DNA from: Gammaproteobacteria bacterium
GTDB lineage: Bacteria; Pseudomonadota; Gammaproteobacteria; DSM-16500
Direction of reading: 5' to 3'
NCBI GenBank assembly: GCA_013286495.1
Contig: JABDFQ010000005.1
Coordinates: 25,865 to 89,864 of the forward strand
DNA: 64,000 nt
The translations under genes and the position numbers were made by a program. Positions 1 through 9,712 of this stretch are shown in pieces (the first letter of the stretch is position 1; each line of letters opens with the position of its first letter). The notes under the pieces are model-generated. The model searched no databases. It had not been told where the DNA came from and was given only the letters and a program-made list of their open reading frames with translations.

Positions 1-1028
1 TTCGATATAAGTTTATTTACAGGTGTTGATTTATGTTTCTTTTTTAGATCAGTTATTTTCAGGTTTGCAGGTAATTTTCCATTGTTCCAGATTTCCATGC
101 GATCATCAAAAATTGCCAGTGTTACCGAAGATGAGCGATGTGAATAATCACGATGACAAATAGCATTCACCAGTGCTTCGCGCACAGCTAATACAGGTAA
201 CGTTGGTTTATCAATTCGTTCAAAACGATCGGCTTCAAAAAAACTGGCTATCGGTAAATGTCTTGAGATAAAACTATTAGCTTCTCTCAACATTTGAAAT
301 GCATTGCCAAAATATTCCCTGTTATCAATGAAATCACCTAACATGTCTGTTCCGCTGAATCTGCCTAACTTTAGATGACATTGTGAATAACGTGGTAATA
401 CATTTTTGGCAAATAATACAACTGCTGCATTATTAATTCGACCGCCTTCCATCAGATTCCAGCTTTTTAATATACCTTCAATAGTTTCATTTTCTGCAAT
501 TGCAGGAACTCGTCCCGCTGCAATACCTTGCTGAACAGCCATATTGATTTCATCAAAATCAAGATCGTCAATGGAATGGCTTGTCGCAATAGATTCTTCC
601 CATGAATGATTTAATTGACCACGTGCAACTATCAATTGTTCATAACCGTGTTGTGTCATTCTGCACGTGGTTGATTGATTGCGCTCAAACGCACGACCAT
701 CATAGGTATAAGGTGCATGGTGATTTGAATCAACCTTGATAGCAATAACGTATTTTTCATCTTTCAGCGGGATATAAAATATTTCAATTTGCGCTGTTGG
801 TTCAATCTTATTTATTTCACGTGCAATTTCCTGGCGAGTATTATCAGTAACATGCTGACCAATTAACTGACCAGCATCAGAAACACCGATCAATACAATA
901 CCGCCGTTACCATTTAAAAATGCACATGCTGTTTCAAATGCTGGTTTTAATTGAGTAGTAGATTTTTTAAATTCAAGGTTATTTGATTCACCCTGATGTA
1001 TCAGCGTTGTAACTTGACTAATATCCAT
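1..1028 (-). CDS. AlbA_2/Schlafen-type DNA-binding and ATP-binding protein (C-terminus beyond window)
   Basis: Open reading frame on the minus strand from an ATG at 1028 that runs off the window edge, so only about 342 residues are visible. The N-terminus (ESNNLEFKKS, then FLNGNGGIVLIGVSDAGQ) is the AlbA_2 (Schlafen AlbA) domain. The middle and distal parts (AVREALVNAICHRDYSH, then DDRMEIWNNGKLP) match the HATPase_c_4 ATP-binding domain of proteins often labelled RecG-like transcriptional regulators. Such proteins are usually 400-500 residues long. The function is not defined; many are accessory genes linked to mobile DNA or stress. It lies just upstream of waaA on the same strand with a short gap. 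Confidence 0.8.
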   Translation of the reverse strand, partial: MDISQVTTLIHQGESNNLEFKKSTTQLKPAFETACAFLNGNGGIVLIGVSDAGQLIGQHVTDNTRQEIAREINKIEPTAQIEIFYIPLKDEKYVIAIKVDSNHHAPYTYDGRAFERNQSTTCRMTQHGYEQLIVARGQLNHSWEESIATSHSIDDLDFDEINMAVQQGIAAGRVPAIAENETIEGILKSWNLMEGGRINNAAVVLFAKNVLPRYSQCHLKLGRFSGTDMLGDFIDNREYFGNAFQMLREANSFISRHLPIASFFEADRFERIDKPTLPVLAVREALVNAICHRDYSHRSSSVTLAIFDDRMEIWNNGKLPANLKITDLKKKHKSTPVNKLIS

Positions 1029-1072
1029 GAAGCACTACCTTGCATATTTTTATTCATTCCGATTTGTAATTC

Positions 1073-2326
1073 TCAAATAAACTCACTCACCAGCTTCACT
1101 TGCTTTTCCAGTGCACCGCGATTTTCCATCACGACTTGTAATGCGCGTGCGCCCATTTGTTGTTGTTCATCTGGATGCTGCATGAGTTGAATCAATTGAG
1201 CAGCGAGTGAATCTGCATCCGCTACTTTTATCATGGCGCGAGCCGTTACAAATTTCTCGCTGATTTCTGCGAAATTAAATAAATGCATCCCAGTCAATAT
1301 TGGTTTTGCGAGTGCACCTGGTTCCAGCATATTATGGCCACCACGTGGAATCAGACTGCCAGCAACGAATGCAACATCTGCTGCACCATACATCACCAGC
1401 AATTCACCCATGGTATCGCCAAGATAAACTCCCGTTGCATCAGTACACGTTTCCGCAACACTGCGTCTTGCCACAACAAATGTTTGTCCTGCCAATTTCG
1501 CCATTGCATCAAAACGTGCAGGATGACGTGGCACGAGAATTAATAATGCCTGCGGATCCAGCGCACGTAATTTCGCATGCGCAGCTAATATAATTTCATC
1601 TTCACCTTCGTGTGTGCTGGCTGCTATCCAGATAAATCGCTTTGTACCCAATGCTTCACGTAATTGCACACTTTTTTGTTTAATATCAGCAGAAATCTGA
1701 ATATCGAATTTAATATTACCTGTCACTTGCATACGTTCTTTTATTGCACCCAATGCAAGGAAACGATTGGCATCCGCTTCACCATGAGCTGCGATCAAAT
1801 CAAGTTTTGACAACATATTCCGCGTCACCCAGGCAATTTTCTGATAACCACGTGCAGATTTTTCTGATAAGCGTGCATTCAAAAGACAGACAGGAATATT
1901 GTTTGCATGACAGGCTGCCAGAAGATTAGGCCATAATTCCGTTTCCATGATGAGACAAATCAGCGGATTCATGCTGTTGATAAAACGCTGCATGGCAAAC
2001 GGCAAATCATAAGGAATATAAACATGGCTCACGCTATCTGCAAAAGCCTGGCGGATACGCTCCGCACCGGTTGGCGTCATGGTCGTTACCAGAATACGCG
2101 TGCCTGGGTATTGGGTTTGCAGGGATTTGATCAGAGGAACTGCGGCGATACTTTCACCGACTGAAACTGCGTGTATCCAGATACATTGATCGAGCTGGAA
2201 AGGATAATAGCCCAGTCTTTCGCCTAAACGCTGCCGATAAGCAGGCTGAGACATGGAGCGCCACATCAGACGAATAAAAATAAAAGGCAACGCAAGATAA
2301 AACAGGAAAGTGTATAGAAAATGCAC
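1073..2326 (-). CDS. waaA: 3-deoxy-D-manno-octulosonic acid (Kdo) transferase
   Basis: 417 residues, the normal length for WaaA/KdtA (GT30 family), which transfers Kdo from CMP-Kdo to lipid IVA on the inner face of the cytoplasmic membrane. The first ~20 residues form the usual hydrophobic anchor. The N-lobe contains WIHAVSVGE and METELWPN, typical of the acceptor-binding half. The C-lobe has AASTHEGEDEII and GGHNMLEPGALAKPI, the CMP-Kdo-binding signature. The gene is divergent from hldE, another lipopolysaccharide inner-core gene, and the two are separated by a large palindromic repeat. The start at 2326 fits the family N-terminus. Confidence 0.96.
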   Translation of the reverse strand: MHFLYTFLFYLALPFIFIRLMWRSMSQPAYRQRLGERLGYYPFQLDQCIWIHAVSVGESIAAVPLIKSLQTQYPGTRILVTTMTPTGAERIRQAFADSVSHVYIPYDLPFAMQRFINSMNPLICLIMETELWPNLLAACHANNIPVCLLNARLSEKSARGYQKIAWVTRNMLSKLDLIAAHGEADANRFLALGAIKERMQVTGNIKFDIQISADIKQKSVQLREALGTKRFIWIAASTHEGEDEIILAAHAKLRALDPQALLILVPRHPARFDAMAKLAGQTFVVARRSVAETCTDATGVYLGDTMGELLVMYGAADVAFVAGSLIPRGGHNMLEPGALAKPILTGMHLFNFAEISEKFVTARAMIKVADADSLAAQLIQLMQHPDEQQQMGARALQVVMENRGALEKQVKLVSEFI

Positions 2327-2395
2327 GCCCTAAGTCTCGATCAGGAATAAAGGGGGGTAATATTGCGCGAATGAAGCACAGGGGTCAAGTACGGT

Positions 2396-2823
2396 GCGTG
2401 ACGGCTGACTCAAGTGACGCAAGGGGTCGCATCTCGACTTCGCCCTTGGACGCAAGGGGTCGCATCTCGACTTCGCCCTTGGACGCAAGGGGTCGCATCT
2501 CGACTTCGCCCTTGGACGCAAGGGGTCGCATCTCGACTTCGCCCTTTAGAGCAGGGATTGGCCTGGTTAAGGATGCTGGGGTGGCATCTCGACTTCACCC
2601 TTTACAGGCAGCAGCGATTGATTCGGTTAGGTTTTTTCGCAATGGCTCGTCGGCCTCCGGCCTCCTGCGCTTTATTTGCAAAAAAACCTAACCGAATCAA
2701 TCGCTGCTGCCTGTAAAGGGTGAAGTCGAGATGCCACCCCAGCATCCTTAACCAGGCCAATCCCTGCTCTAAAGGGCGAAGTCGAGATGCGACCCCTTGC
2801 GTCACTTGAGTCAGCCGTCACGC
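2396..2823. repeat. Large imperfect inverted repeat between waaA and hldE
   Basis: The left arm (about 2396-2640) and right arm (about 2677-2823) are reverse complements almost base for base. The only large difference is that the left arm holds three extra copies of a 33-bp unit. The loop (about 2641-2676) is GC-rich. Inside the arms are copies of the dispersed core GTCGCATCTCGACTTC(A/G)CCC, which is also found at 24.3 and 39.85 kb. No transposase or credible coding sequence is present; the open frames that cross it simply reflect repeat translation. A non-autonomous mobile or REP-like element is the simplest reading. Confidence 0.9.
2416..2547. repeat. Tandem array, four copies of a 33-bp unit
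   Basis: Four head-to-tail copies of a 33-bp unit starting GACGCAAGGGGTCGCATCTC, at 2416, 2449, 2482 and 2515. The first three are identical as read; the fourth diverges at its last base. Each unit contains one half of the dispersed palindrome. The opposite arm of the surrounding inverted repeat carries a single unit, so the array is probably a local expansion by slippage or unequal exchange. There are no unique spacers, so it is not a CRISPR array. Confidence 0.92.
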
Positions 2824-2894
2824 CGCTAGCCCAGACAGCATCAAGATGATAGAATCACGCACAATTTTAATTAGCCAGGATTTAACCAGCCATC

Positions 2895-4358
2895 ATGCAA
2901 TATCCCTTACCCAAACACTTGCCTGATTTTAGTTCCGCATCAGTTCTAGTCATTGGCGATGTGATGCTGGATCGTTACTGGTTCGGCGAAACCTCTCGCA
3001 TCTCGCCTGAAGCACCGGTTCCCATTGTCAAGATCGACGGCTCTGACGATAGACCAGGTGGCGCCGGCAACGTCGCGCTCAATATTACCGCTCTCGGAGC
3101 AAAAACCATCCTCCTCGGCATTGCAGGTAAGGATGAAGCAGGCGCTACGCTGCTAAAACAATTAGCCGCTGCAGGCGTCAAACACGATATCTGCGCATCT
3201 GACGAAAATTCCACGATTATCAAATTACGCGTCATCAGCCGCCATCAACAATTACTGCGCATGGATTTCGAGGAAAAAATCATTCCCGTTTGTGAAGACA
3301 TTCTGCTGGAACGTTTTCAGCAACACCTGAAAGAAGTCAATCTGGTGATATTGTCGGATTATGGCAAAGGGACGCTTTCCAATCCGCAAACCCTGATTAA
3401 AATGGCACGCGAGGCTAAAGTACCAGTCATCGTCGATCCCAAAGGTTCCAACTTTAGTATTTATTCCCACGCCAATATCATCACCCCCAATTTCAAGGAA
3501 TTTGAAACAGTGGTCGGACGCTGTCTCAATGAACAGGATATTCTCGACAAAGGCCGCGCACTCCTCGCCCAATATCATATGGATCTCCTGCTGGTCACAC
3601 GCGGTGAACATGGCATGACGCTGATCCAGCAGGATACTTCCCTGCACTTGCCAGCTTATGCACGTGAAGTGCTCGATGTCACAGGCGCAGGCGACACCGT
3701 CATTAGCACATTAGGCACGGCTATTGCTGCGGGTTTAAGCCTGCCGGAAGCCATGTCGCTTGCTAATCTCGCCGCCAGTTTGGCTGTCGCAAAATTAGGC
3801 GCAGCGATTGTCACACCTCCAGAATTGCAGGTTGCCCTGACTGGCAAAACCAGTTTCACCAGCGGCATTGTCAATGAAGAACAATTACTCGGCGCCATGA
3901 CAGAAGCACGCGCGCAAGGTAAACGTATTGTCTTTACCAATGGCTGTTTTGATGTCATACACGCAGGTCATGTGACTTGCCTGCAAATGGCAAAACAATT
4001 GGGTGATTTTCTGGTAGTGGCGGTTAATACCGATGAATCGATCAGAAAATTGAAAGGTGAAGGACGTCCCGTCAATCACCTCGAACATCGTATGACCGTG
4101 CTGGCAGGATTGGGTGTAGTAGATTGGGTCATACCGTTTGCAGACGATACACCAGAACGGCTGTTACGCTTATTGCAACCAGATGTTCTCGTCAAGGGTG
4201 GTGAATATAGCGTTGATCAGGTAGTAGGAGCCGATATCGTGCGTTCCTATGGTGGTGAAATCCGTATTATTGGCGACAAGATTTCCTCCAGCTCAGACAT
4301 TATCAATCGTATTATTGATCTTTCGCGTGAACAGGATGGCTCCAGACAACATGGCTGA
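2895..4358 (+). CDS. hldE: Bifunctional D-glycero-beta-D-manno-heptose-7-phosphate kinase / heptose-1-phosphate adenylyltransferase
   Basis: 487 residues with the two expected domains. Residues 1 to ~320 form a ribokinase-type sugar kinase (VIGDVMLDRYWFG near the N-terminus, GGAGNVALN, and the catalytic loop DVTGAGDTVIS). Residues ~345-487 form a nucleotidyltransferase (FTNGCFDVIHAGHV with the HxGH motif, then LKGEGRPVN). It makes ADP-heptose for the lipopolysaccharide inner core. The fused form is typical of Gammaproteobacteria. It is divergent from waaA across the palindromic element and overlaps the start of gmk by 8 bp, which suggests co-transcription. Confidence 0.97.
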   Translation: MQYPLPKHLPDFSSASVLVIGDVMLDRYWFGETSRISPEAPVPIVKIDGSDDRPGGAGNVALNITALGAKTILLGIAGKDEAGATLLKQLAAAGVKHDICASDENSTIIKLRVISRHQQLLRMDFEEKIIPVCEDILLERFQQHLKEVNLVILSDYGKGTLSNPQTLIKMAREAKVPVIVDPKGSNFSIYSHANIITPNFKEFETVVGRCLNEQDILDKGRALLAQYHMDLLLVTRGEHGMTLIQQDTSLHLPAYAREVLDVTGAGDTVISTLGTAIAAGLSLPEAMSLANLAASLAVAKLGAAIVTPPELQVALTGKTSFTSGIVNEEQLLGAMTEARAQGKRIVFTNGCFDVIHAGHVTCLQMAKQLGDFLVVAVNTDESIRKLKGEGRPVNHLEHRMTVLAGLGVVDWVIPFADDTPERLLRLLQPDVLVKGGEYSVDQVVGADIVRSYGGEIRIIGDKISSSSDIINRIIDLSREQDGSRQHG

Positions 4359-4971
4359 TACAGGCAATTTATTCGTTATCGCAGCACCTTCTGGTGCTGG
4401 CAAAACAAGTCTCGTGAAAGCACTGGTTGAGACCATGCCAAAGCTGACGGTTTCCATTTCCCATACCACACGCGACAAACGGCCGGGTGAAATCGATGGA
4501 ACGAATTACTATTTTATCGACAAGGCTGAATTTGAACGCATGATCGAGCATCATGATTTTCTGGAATATGCCTCGATTTTCGATAATTTGTATGGGACAT
4601 CAAAATCCTGGGTAATGCAGACGCTTGCCAAAGGACTCGACGTGATTCTCGAGATTGACTGGCAGGGTCATCAGCAAATCAAGCGCTTAATCCCGGAAAG
4701 CATCAGCATTTTTATCCTGCCGCCTTCCCTGCAAGCATTGCATGAACGTCTGGTTAAACGTAATCAGGATCATGCCGATGTCATTAAAAAACGCCTGGCT
4801 GATGCGCGCGAAACGATATCACATCTGCAGGAATTTGATTATGTGGTGATTAATGATGATTTTGAGATGGCGAAGAATGAGTTAAAAATCATTGTTGAAG
4901 CAAGCAGGTTGCTGAAAAATCGTCAGTTGGCGAAACATGCGGAGTGGCTGAGAGAATTTGGGAAGCAGTGA
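4351..4971 (+). CDS. gmk: Guanylate kinase
   Basis: 206 residues from the ATG at 4351. Upstream in-frame starts lie deep in hldE and would add an atypical extension, so the usual N-terminus NLFVIAAPSGAGKTSLVKAL decides the start. The P-loop is APSGAGKT; the GMP-binding segment is SISHTTRDKRPGEIDGTNYYF. The enzyme phosphorylates GMP to GDP with ATP. It overlaps hldE by 8 bp and precedes rpoZ, the gammaproteobacterial order. Confidence 0.96.
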   Translation: MADTGNLFVIAAPSGAGKTSLVKALVETMPKLTVSISHTTRDKRPGEIDGTNYYFIDKAEFERMIEHHDFLEYASIFDNLYGTSKSWVMQTLAKGLDVILEIDWQGHQQIKRLIPESISIFILPPSLQALHERLVKRNQDHADVIKKRLADARETISHLQEFDYVVINDDFEMAKNELKIIVEASRLLKNRQLAKHAEWLREFGKQ

Positions 4972-4996
4972 CACCTACGCTGAATTCTTGTATGAT
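4968..4996 (+). promoter_or_regulatory. Putative sigma-70 promoter for rpoZ
   Basis: A -35 box GTGACA (4968-4973, overlapping the gmk stop codon) and a -10 box TATGAT (4991-4996) are separated by exactly 17 bp, each with one mismatch to consensus. Transcription would begin near 5003, about 35 nt before the rpoZ ATG. Seen by eye only. Confidence 0.55.
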
Positions 4997-5037
4997 AGCC
5001 CTTTTTTCCTGAACCCTTTACAACAATAGGTATCATC

Positions 5038-5376
5038 ATGGCGAGAGTGACGGTAGAAGATTGTTTGAAAAATGTTAAAAACCGCTTCGAATTAGTGATC
5101 GTCGCTGCACAACGTGCGCGGCAATTAATGCGCGGCAAAGAACCCAAAGTTGATTGGGACAATGACAAACCAACAGTTGTTGCGTTACGTGAAATTGCTG
5201 CTGGTTACACCAACATTCACAATGTCCATACCACTGAAACTCACGAAGAACATGCGGCTCCTGCTGCAGAATTGCATGTTGTTGCGGTTGAGAAAATGGA
5301 TATGAGCATTGATGATGATGAAACACCTGCTGAAAAATCATCTTCTTCTACACCAACAGAACCAACAGAAGAATAA
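5038..5376 (+). CDS. rpoZ: RNA polymerase omega subunit
   Basis: 112 residues. The N-terminal two thirds ([19 protein letters not shown], then AAQRARQL and [13 protein letters not shown]) are the conserved omega fold that binds the beta' subunit and helps assemble RNA polymerase. The last ~40 residues are acidic and low-complexity, longer than in E. coli omega (91 residues). In many relatives spoT follows rpoZ; here a secreted phosphatase gene follows instead. Confidence 0.95.
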   Translation: MARVTVEDCLKNVKNRFELVIVAAQRARQLMRGKEPKVDWDNDKPTVVALREIAAGYTNIHNVHTTETHEEHAAPAAELHVVAVEKMDMSIDDDETPAEKSSSSTPTEPTEE

Positions 5377-5380
5377 TCGA

Positions 5381-6031
5381 TTGAGAAAAATTTCAGTTTC
5401 ATTTTTGTTATTGTTGATGGCGAATCTTGCTATTGCCAGAGAGCCAGAAAATCTTGCGATCGTTAAACATAATCTAGTGAAATATCATGATTCCGGTGCT
5501 TATATGAATGACATTGCCAATGTCATTCAGAAAGCACTGCGTTATCTCGAACTGCGCGTCAAACGTGGCGATTTTCAGGGTAAACCAGCTATTGTCATGG
5601 ATATCGATGAAACTGCGCTTTCCAATTATCCTGATCTGCTTGCACTTAATTTCGGTGGAACAAAAGCTGAAGTTCAGCGTTATGAAGACATGGGACATGA
5701 TGATGCCATTCCTTCCACGCTCAAGTTATTTCGTTTTGCGAGAGAACATCATATCGCAGTTATTTTTATCACTGCGCGTTTTGCGGAAGAAAGAAAAATT
5801 ACCGAAGAAAATTTACATAAAGCTGGTTATACCGGTTTTGATGGATTGATATTTCGTGATGGTAAATATCGCACTCTTCCCGCTGCGATTTACAAAGCAG
5901 AAACACGCAAGCAACTTGAACAACAAGGTTATGATATTTTGCTTAACATTGGCGATCAGAAAAGTGATTTGCAAGGTGGTTATGCCGATGAAAGCTTCAA
6001 ACTGCCAAATCCGTATTACTTCACTCCATAA
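5381..6031 (+). CDS. Secreted HAD-superfamily acid phosphatase (class B/C type)
   Basis: The most likely start is a TTG at 5381, 5 nt after the rpoZ stop, with an AGAAGAA ribosome-binding site inside the end of rpoZ. It gives 216 residues beginning with a signal peptide (RKISVSFLLLLMANLAIA). The upstream ATG candidates lie in the low-complexity tail of rpoZ. The catalytic motif IVMDIDETALSNY has the two HAD aspartates; FITARFAEER and NIGDQKSDLQGG supply the later motifs. The subfamily (IIIB) contains periplasmic or surface acid phosphatases that release phosphate from nucleotides and other monoesters. Close spacing suggests transcription with rpoZ. Confidence 0.85.
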   Translation: MRKISVSFLLLLMANLAIAREPENLAIVKHNLVKYHDSGAYMNDIANVIQKALRYLELRVKRGDFQGKPAIVMDIDETALSNYPDLLALNFGGTKAEVQRYEDMGHDDAIPSTLKLFRFAREHHIAVIFITARFAEERKITEENLHKAGYTGFDGLIFRDGKYRTLPAAIYKAETRKQLEQQGYDILLNIGDQKSDLQGGYADESFKLPNPYYFTP

Positions 6032-6043
6032 TTAGAGATCATC

Positions 6044-6991
6044 ATGCCAAAAATAAATCGCGGTTATATTTCTATCGCAGATTCACTCTTTGTTCCCAAT
6101 AAACAATCCGCAGAAGCACAGGCATTAAATGCCATTGATCCTGCTGGCCTTGAATTAACACCTGATGAATATGCTGAATTACATGGCTTGAAAAAACGTA
6201 CAAAACTTCGCGTGCAACTTGAAGGCCCTTTTCAACCGATCCTCGATGCGGGGAAAGATGTTGCCAATACTGCTAGACGGTATAAATCCCTGCATCAGGT
6301 TATCAATCGTGATGCGATGCAATTCTTGCGTGGATTAGGCAATACCGTCAAAGGCGTGGGATTATTGTTATTGGCCACACCATACATTGCTATATTTGAT
6401 TTCGCATTACTTGTTTATGCCGGTATCGCTGCATTAACTTATACATTTTGTTTACCTGAGCACAAACGCAAACAATCCTTCAAGGAATTAAATAAAATGG
6501 TTGGCAATCATTTGCTCGCCGCCACTTCAGCATTACTGGAAGGCACAATCCTCACTTTGCGAGGCATCACACAAATGGCTTCTTTTGTGTTTGTTCCATT
6601 CAAAATGTTATTACGCGCGAGTATCACTGCAATCGTTGGCAGCCCAAAAATTGAAGATGGCAAACGTGTGCAAACATTTGTAAATCACGGAAGAACAGTT
6701 TTGCAAAAAATAAAAGATAGTGAAGAATTCATCGTGCGTGATACAAATTCCATGAACTTGCTCATGAAAGCATTGCGACACAAATTGACAAGCGGTTACA
6801 AAAAAGGACAGGAAACCGATATTAATATTGTGGAAGCAACGGAGATTGATGATCAGTATCGCGACGCGTATAAATTCGATAAACATGCAGCTGGAAAATA
6901 TTTTAATAAATATCTGAATTTATTTGCCAAACAAGATGCGCCGGATAGTCCGCAAAAAATTTATGAAGAACTTAATAGCTTCACCATTTGA
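6044..6991 (+). CDS. Hypothetical membrane protein, possible secreted effector
   Basis: 315 residues, not recognised. The N-terminal ~100 residues are soluble. Two hydrophobic segments follow at about 100-130 (GVGLLLLATPYIAIFDFALLVYAGIAAL), and another hydrophobic region at about 160-200 contains glycine and alanine. The C-terminal ~100 residues are charged and soluble. There is no signal peptide. Proteins with internal hydrophobic hairpins flanked by soluble domains are common among Legionellales type IV secretion substrates, but nothing here proves that. It follows the phosphatase by 12 bp and its end overlaps the convergent miaA by 31 bp. Confidence 0.75.
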   Translation: MPKINRGYISIADSLFVPNKQSAEAQALNAIDPAGLELTPDEYAELHGLKKRTKLRVQLEGPFQPILDAGKDVANTARRYKSLHQVINRDAMQFLRGLGNTVKGVGLLLLATPYIAIFDFALLVYAGIAALTYTFCLPEHKRKQSFKELNKMVGNHLLAATSALLEGTILTLRGITQMASFVFVPFKMLLRASITAIVGSPKIEDGKRVQTFVNHGRTVLQKIKDSEEFIVRDTNSMNLLMKALRHKLTSGYKKGQETDINIVEATEIDDQYRDAYKFDKHAAGKYFNKYLNLFAKQDAPDSPQKIYEELNSFTI

Positions 6992-7884
6992 TCTGTCAAA
7001 TCACTTGCCTCTGCATCCAGCCATTTTAAATTTGGCCATGATCTCAGCCAGGTGATTTGTCTTTTTGCTAATTGTCGTGTTGCAGCAATGGCTTGTTCAC
7101 GCATGACTTCCTTGCTGATTATTCCCGATAAATAATCCCACACTTGTCTATAACCCACTGAACGAATGGACGGTAAATCCGTATTTAAATCGCCGCGCTG
7201 ATATAATTTTTTCACTTCCTCAATCAAACCTTGTGCCAGCATCTGATCGAAACGTCTGGCAATACGTTCGTGCAAATGCTTTCTATTTCCAACAGCAAGC
7301 GCAAGATTATGTACCTGATAATCTGCAAGCGGATAAGTCGATTCCTGTTGCCATTGCGTGATATTTTTTCCTGTCAGCAAATAAATTTCCAATGCACGCT
7401 GTATGCGCTGACTATCACGAGGATTAATTTTTTCTGCGGCGATTCTATCCACCTTCGCCAACTCTGCATGCAAATTTTCCCAGCCTTCGCGTTGTGCACG
7501 CGCTGATAATTCATCACGAATAATTTTATTGGCAGGCGGCAATGCAGCAATGCCTTGCTGCAAAATACGAAAATACATCATGGTGCCACCAACTAATAAC
7601 GGAGTTTTTCCTTGCGCATGAATATCTTTTATTTCACGCAAGGCATCTTCACGAAATTGGCCGGCGGAATAAGGTTCTGCTGGATCCAGAAAATCTATCA
7701 GTCGATGCGGTGCAATTTGCAATGTCGCCTGATCGGGTTTAGCGGTACCAATATCCATATTGCGATACACCATTGCAGAATCCACACTGATAATTTCGCA
7801 GGGAAAACACTGCACCATTTGCACAGCAAGTGGTGTTTTTCCAGAAGCAGTTGCGCCCATTAGACAAATGATGGATGGTTTCAT
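6961..7884 (-). CDS. miaA: tRNA dimethylallyltransferase
   Basis: 307 residues. It has the P-loop GATASGKT, the DSAMVYRNMDIGTAKP segment, and RDSQRIQRALEIY, all MiaA signatures. It adds dimethylallyl to A37 of tRNAs that read UNN codons, the first step of ms2i6A synthesis. The ATG follows the mutL stop codon with no gap, so it is the last gene of the nnr-tsaE-amiB-mutL-miaA operon. The hfq gene, which often follows miaA in Gammaproteobacteria, is not downstream here. Confidence 0.96.
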   Translation of the reverse strand: MKPSIICLMGATASGKTPLAVQMVQCFPCEIISVDSAMVYRNMDIGTAKPDQATLQIAPHRLIDFLDPAEPYSAGQFREDALREIKDIHAQGKTPLLVGGTMMYFRILQQGIAALPPANKIIRDELSARAQREGWENLHAELAKVDRIAAEKINPRDSQRIQRALEIYLLTGKNITQWQQESTYPLADYQVHNLALAVGNRKHLHERIARRFDQMLAQGLIEEVKKLYQRGDLNTDLPSIRSVGYRQVWDYLSGIISKEVMREQAIAATRQLAKRQITWLRSWPNLKWLDAEASDLTDQMVKLLSSS

Positions 7885-9648
7885 TCAGCGTCCACGCATA
7901 AATAATTTATCCAGTTCATTCATGGAAAATTTCACACACGTCGGACGTCCATGATTGCATTGACCACTATGATCGGTTTTTTCCATATCACGTAATAATG
8001 CATTCATTTCCGCTAAAGCTAATTTACGATGCGCACGCACAGAACTGCGACACGCAAGTGTTCCCAATAAATGATTGATGGTTTCTTCCATGCGTTGTGA
8101 TTTTCCATGTTCCATCAGATCGCTGATCATATCGCGTACCAGTTGCTCGATCGCAGCATGTGCCAGTAATTGCGGTACAGCTCGCACGACGATAGTATCC
8201 TGACTCATGCGCTGCAAATTAAAACCCAATTGCTGAAATATCGCTGGTGTTTGCTCGATGATATCCGCTTCACGCTCACTCAATACGATATTCAACGGCA
8301 CCAGTAAAGTTTGAATAGCGAGTTGTTGTTGCGCCATTGAAGCTTTCATTTTTTCATACACAATACGCTCGTGCGCAGCATGGATATCGATCATCACCAA
8401 CCCTTGTTCATTTTCCGCAAGGATATAAACGCCTTGCAATTGTCCTAACGCATAACCCAATGGATGCGCATCAATTTTTATTGGTGGGTGAGTTTCTTCC
8501 TGCAGCGCACGATAAATTTGCATTTGTTCCTGCACGACAGATTTATTAACGGGTCGCGGTGATGAAATATAATTAACAGCAGCAGGAATTTTCGGGGCAG
8601 GAATCGCAGCTGGTATTGCTTGCGATGTGTGATCATGATCACACTCACCAACATGTTCATGCGACAAGGCATCGTGCACAGCATGCGAAATAAAATCATG
8701 CACGACTCTGCCTTCACGAAATCTCACTTCATGCTTGGTTGGATGAACATTGACATCGACTTGTGAGGGTAAAATATCGAGAAATAAAATATAGGCAGGA
8801 TAACGATCACGATATAACACATCCTGATACGCTTGTTTCAATGCATGTATCACTAATTTGTCGCGCACCATTCGTCCATTGACATAAAAATATTGCAAAT
8901 CTGCCTGACTACGCGAAAAAGTGGGTGTCGCAATCCAGCCGCTTAATTTCATGCCCGAACTTTCTGCTTCAATATGCAAGGCATGCTGCACAAATGCAGG
9001 CCCACACAATGCAGATAAACGTTCTTCATTTTCTTTTTGTTGCACAGGAAAATACTGACGGGCAATGCGCTGATTATGTTTTAACGTGAATCCAACATGG
9101 AAAGATGACAAAGCCATACGCTTGATCAATTCATCAATATGATCAAACTCTGTTTTTTCTGCACGTAAAAATTTGCGTCGTGCAGGTGTGTTAAAAAATA
9201 AATCGCGCACTTCAATCGTTGTGCCTTGCGGATGTGCAGCAGGTTGAATATCACTTGCAATATCACCTTCGACTGAAACTTGCCAGGCTGAATTTTTTTC
9301 GATGGCAGAGGTTAATTGCAAACGGGATATCGAGCCAATACTTGCCAATGCTTCGCCACGAAATCCCAGCGTGTGAATAGCTGCAAGATCATCTGGCGCT
9401 GCGATTTTACTCGTCGCATGACGGCTACAGGCCAGCGGCAAATCTTCCTTGTGTATGCCGGAGCCATTGTCACGCACGCGGATTAATTTGACACCACCTT
9501 GTTCAATATCGATATCAATTTGGCTCGCGCCCGCATCGAGGCTATTTTCGATTAATTCTTTTACAACAGAAACTGGCCGTTCAACAACTTCACCCGCTGC
9601 GATTTGATTGGCGAGTAATGGCGTAAGGATTTGTATACGTTTTGTCAT
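7885..9648 (-). CDS. mutL: DNA mismatch repair protein MutL
   Basis: The ATG at 9648 gives 587 residues with the canonical N-terminus ([20 protein letters not shown]). A longer frame from a GTG at 9711, right after the amiB stop, is possible but would add an unlikely 21 residues. GHL-ATPase motifs are clear: [17 protein letters not shown] and [10 protein letters not shown]. The C-terminal dimerisation domain has [12 protein letters not shown] where endonuclease-type MutL proteins carry DQHA(X)2E(X)4E, and ends with HGRPT. MutL couples MutS mismatch recognition to strand incision and unwinding. It is tightly coupled to miaA. Confidence 0.95.
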   Translation of the reverse strand: MTKRIQILTPLLANQIAAGEVVERPVSVVKELIENSLDAGASQIDIDIEQGGVKLIRVRDNGSGIHKEDLPLACSRHATSKIAAPDDLAAIHTLGFRGEALASIGSISRLQLTSAIEKNSAWQVSVEGDIASDIQPAAHPQGTTIEVRDLFFNTPARRKFLRAEKTEFDHIDELIKRMALSSFHVGFTLKHNQRIARQYFPVQQKENEERLSALCGPAFVQHALHIEAESSGMKLSGWIATPTFSRSQADLQYFYVNGRMVRDKLVIHALKQAYQDVLYRDRYPAYILFLDILPSQVDVNVHPTKHEVRFREGRVVHDFISHAVHDALSHEHVGECDHDHTSQAIPAAIPAPKIPAAVNYISSPRPVNKSVVQEQMQIYRALQEETHPPIKIDAHPLGYALGQLQGVYILAENEQGLVMIDIHAAHERIVYEKMKASMAQQQLAIQTLLVPLNIVLSEREADIIEQTPAIFQQLGFNLQRMSQDTIVVRAVPQLLAHAAIEQLVRDMISDLMEHGKSQRMEETINHLLGTLACRSSVRAHRKLALAEMNALLRDMEKTDHSGQCNHGRPTCVKFSMNELDKLFMRGR

Positions 9649-9712
9649 GGCTGCGTTCGTTTTGGGAAAGGCATAACGATAAGAGGGAGAGGAGATGAGG
9701 TCAAGTGTCACT

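Noticed and set aside
2416..2547. Possible CRISPR array
   Set aside because: Units are directly adjacent with no unique spacers, and there are no cas genes in the window.
2371..2805. Open frames of 60-110 residues across the palindromic element
   Set aside because: They encode translated repeats (for example repeated ARGRISTSPLD) on both strands and frames, with no ribosome-binding site or protein-like composition.
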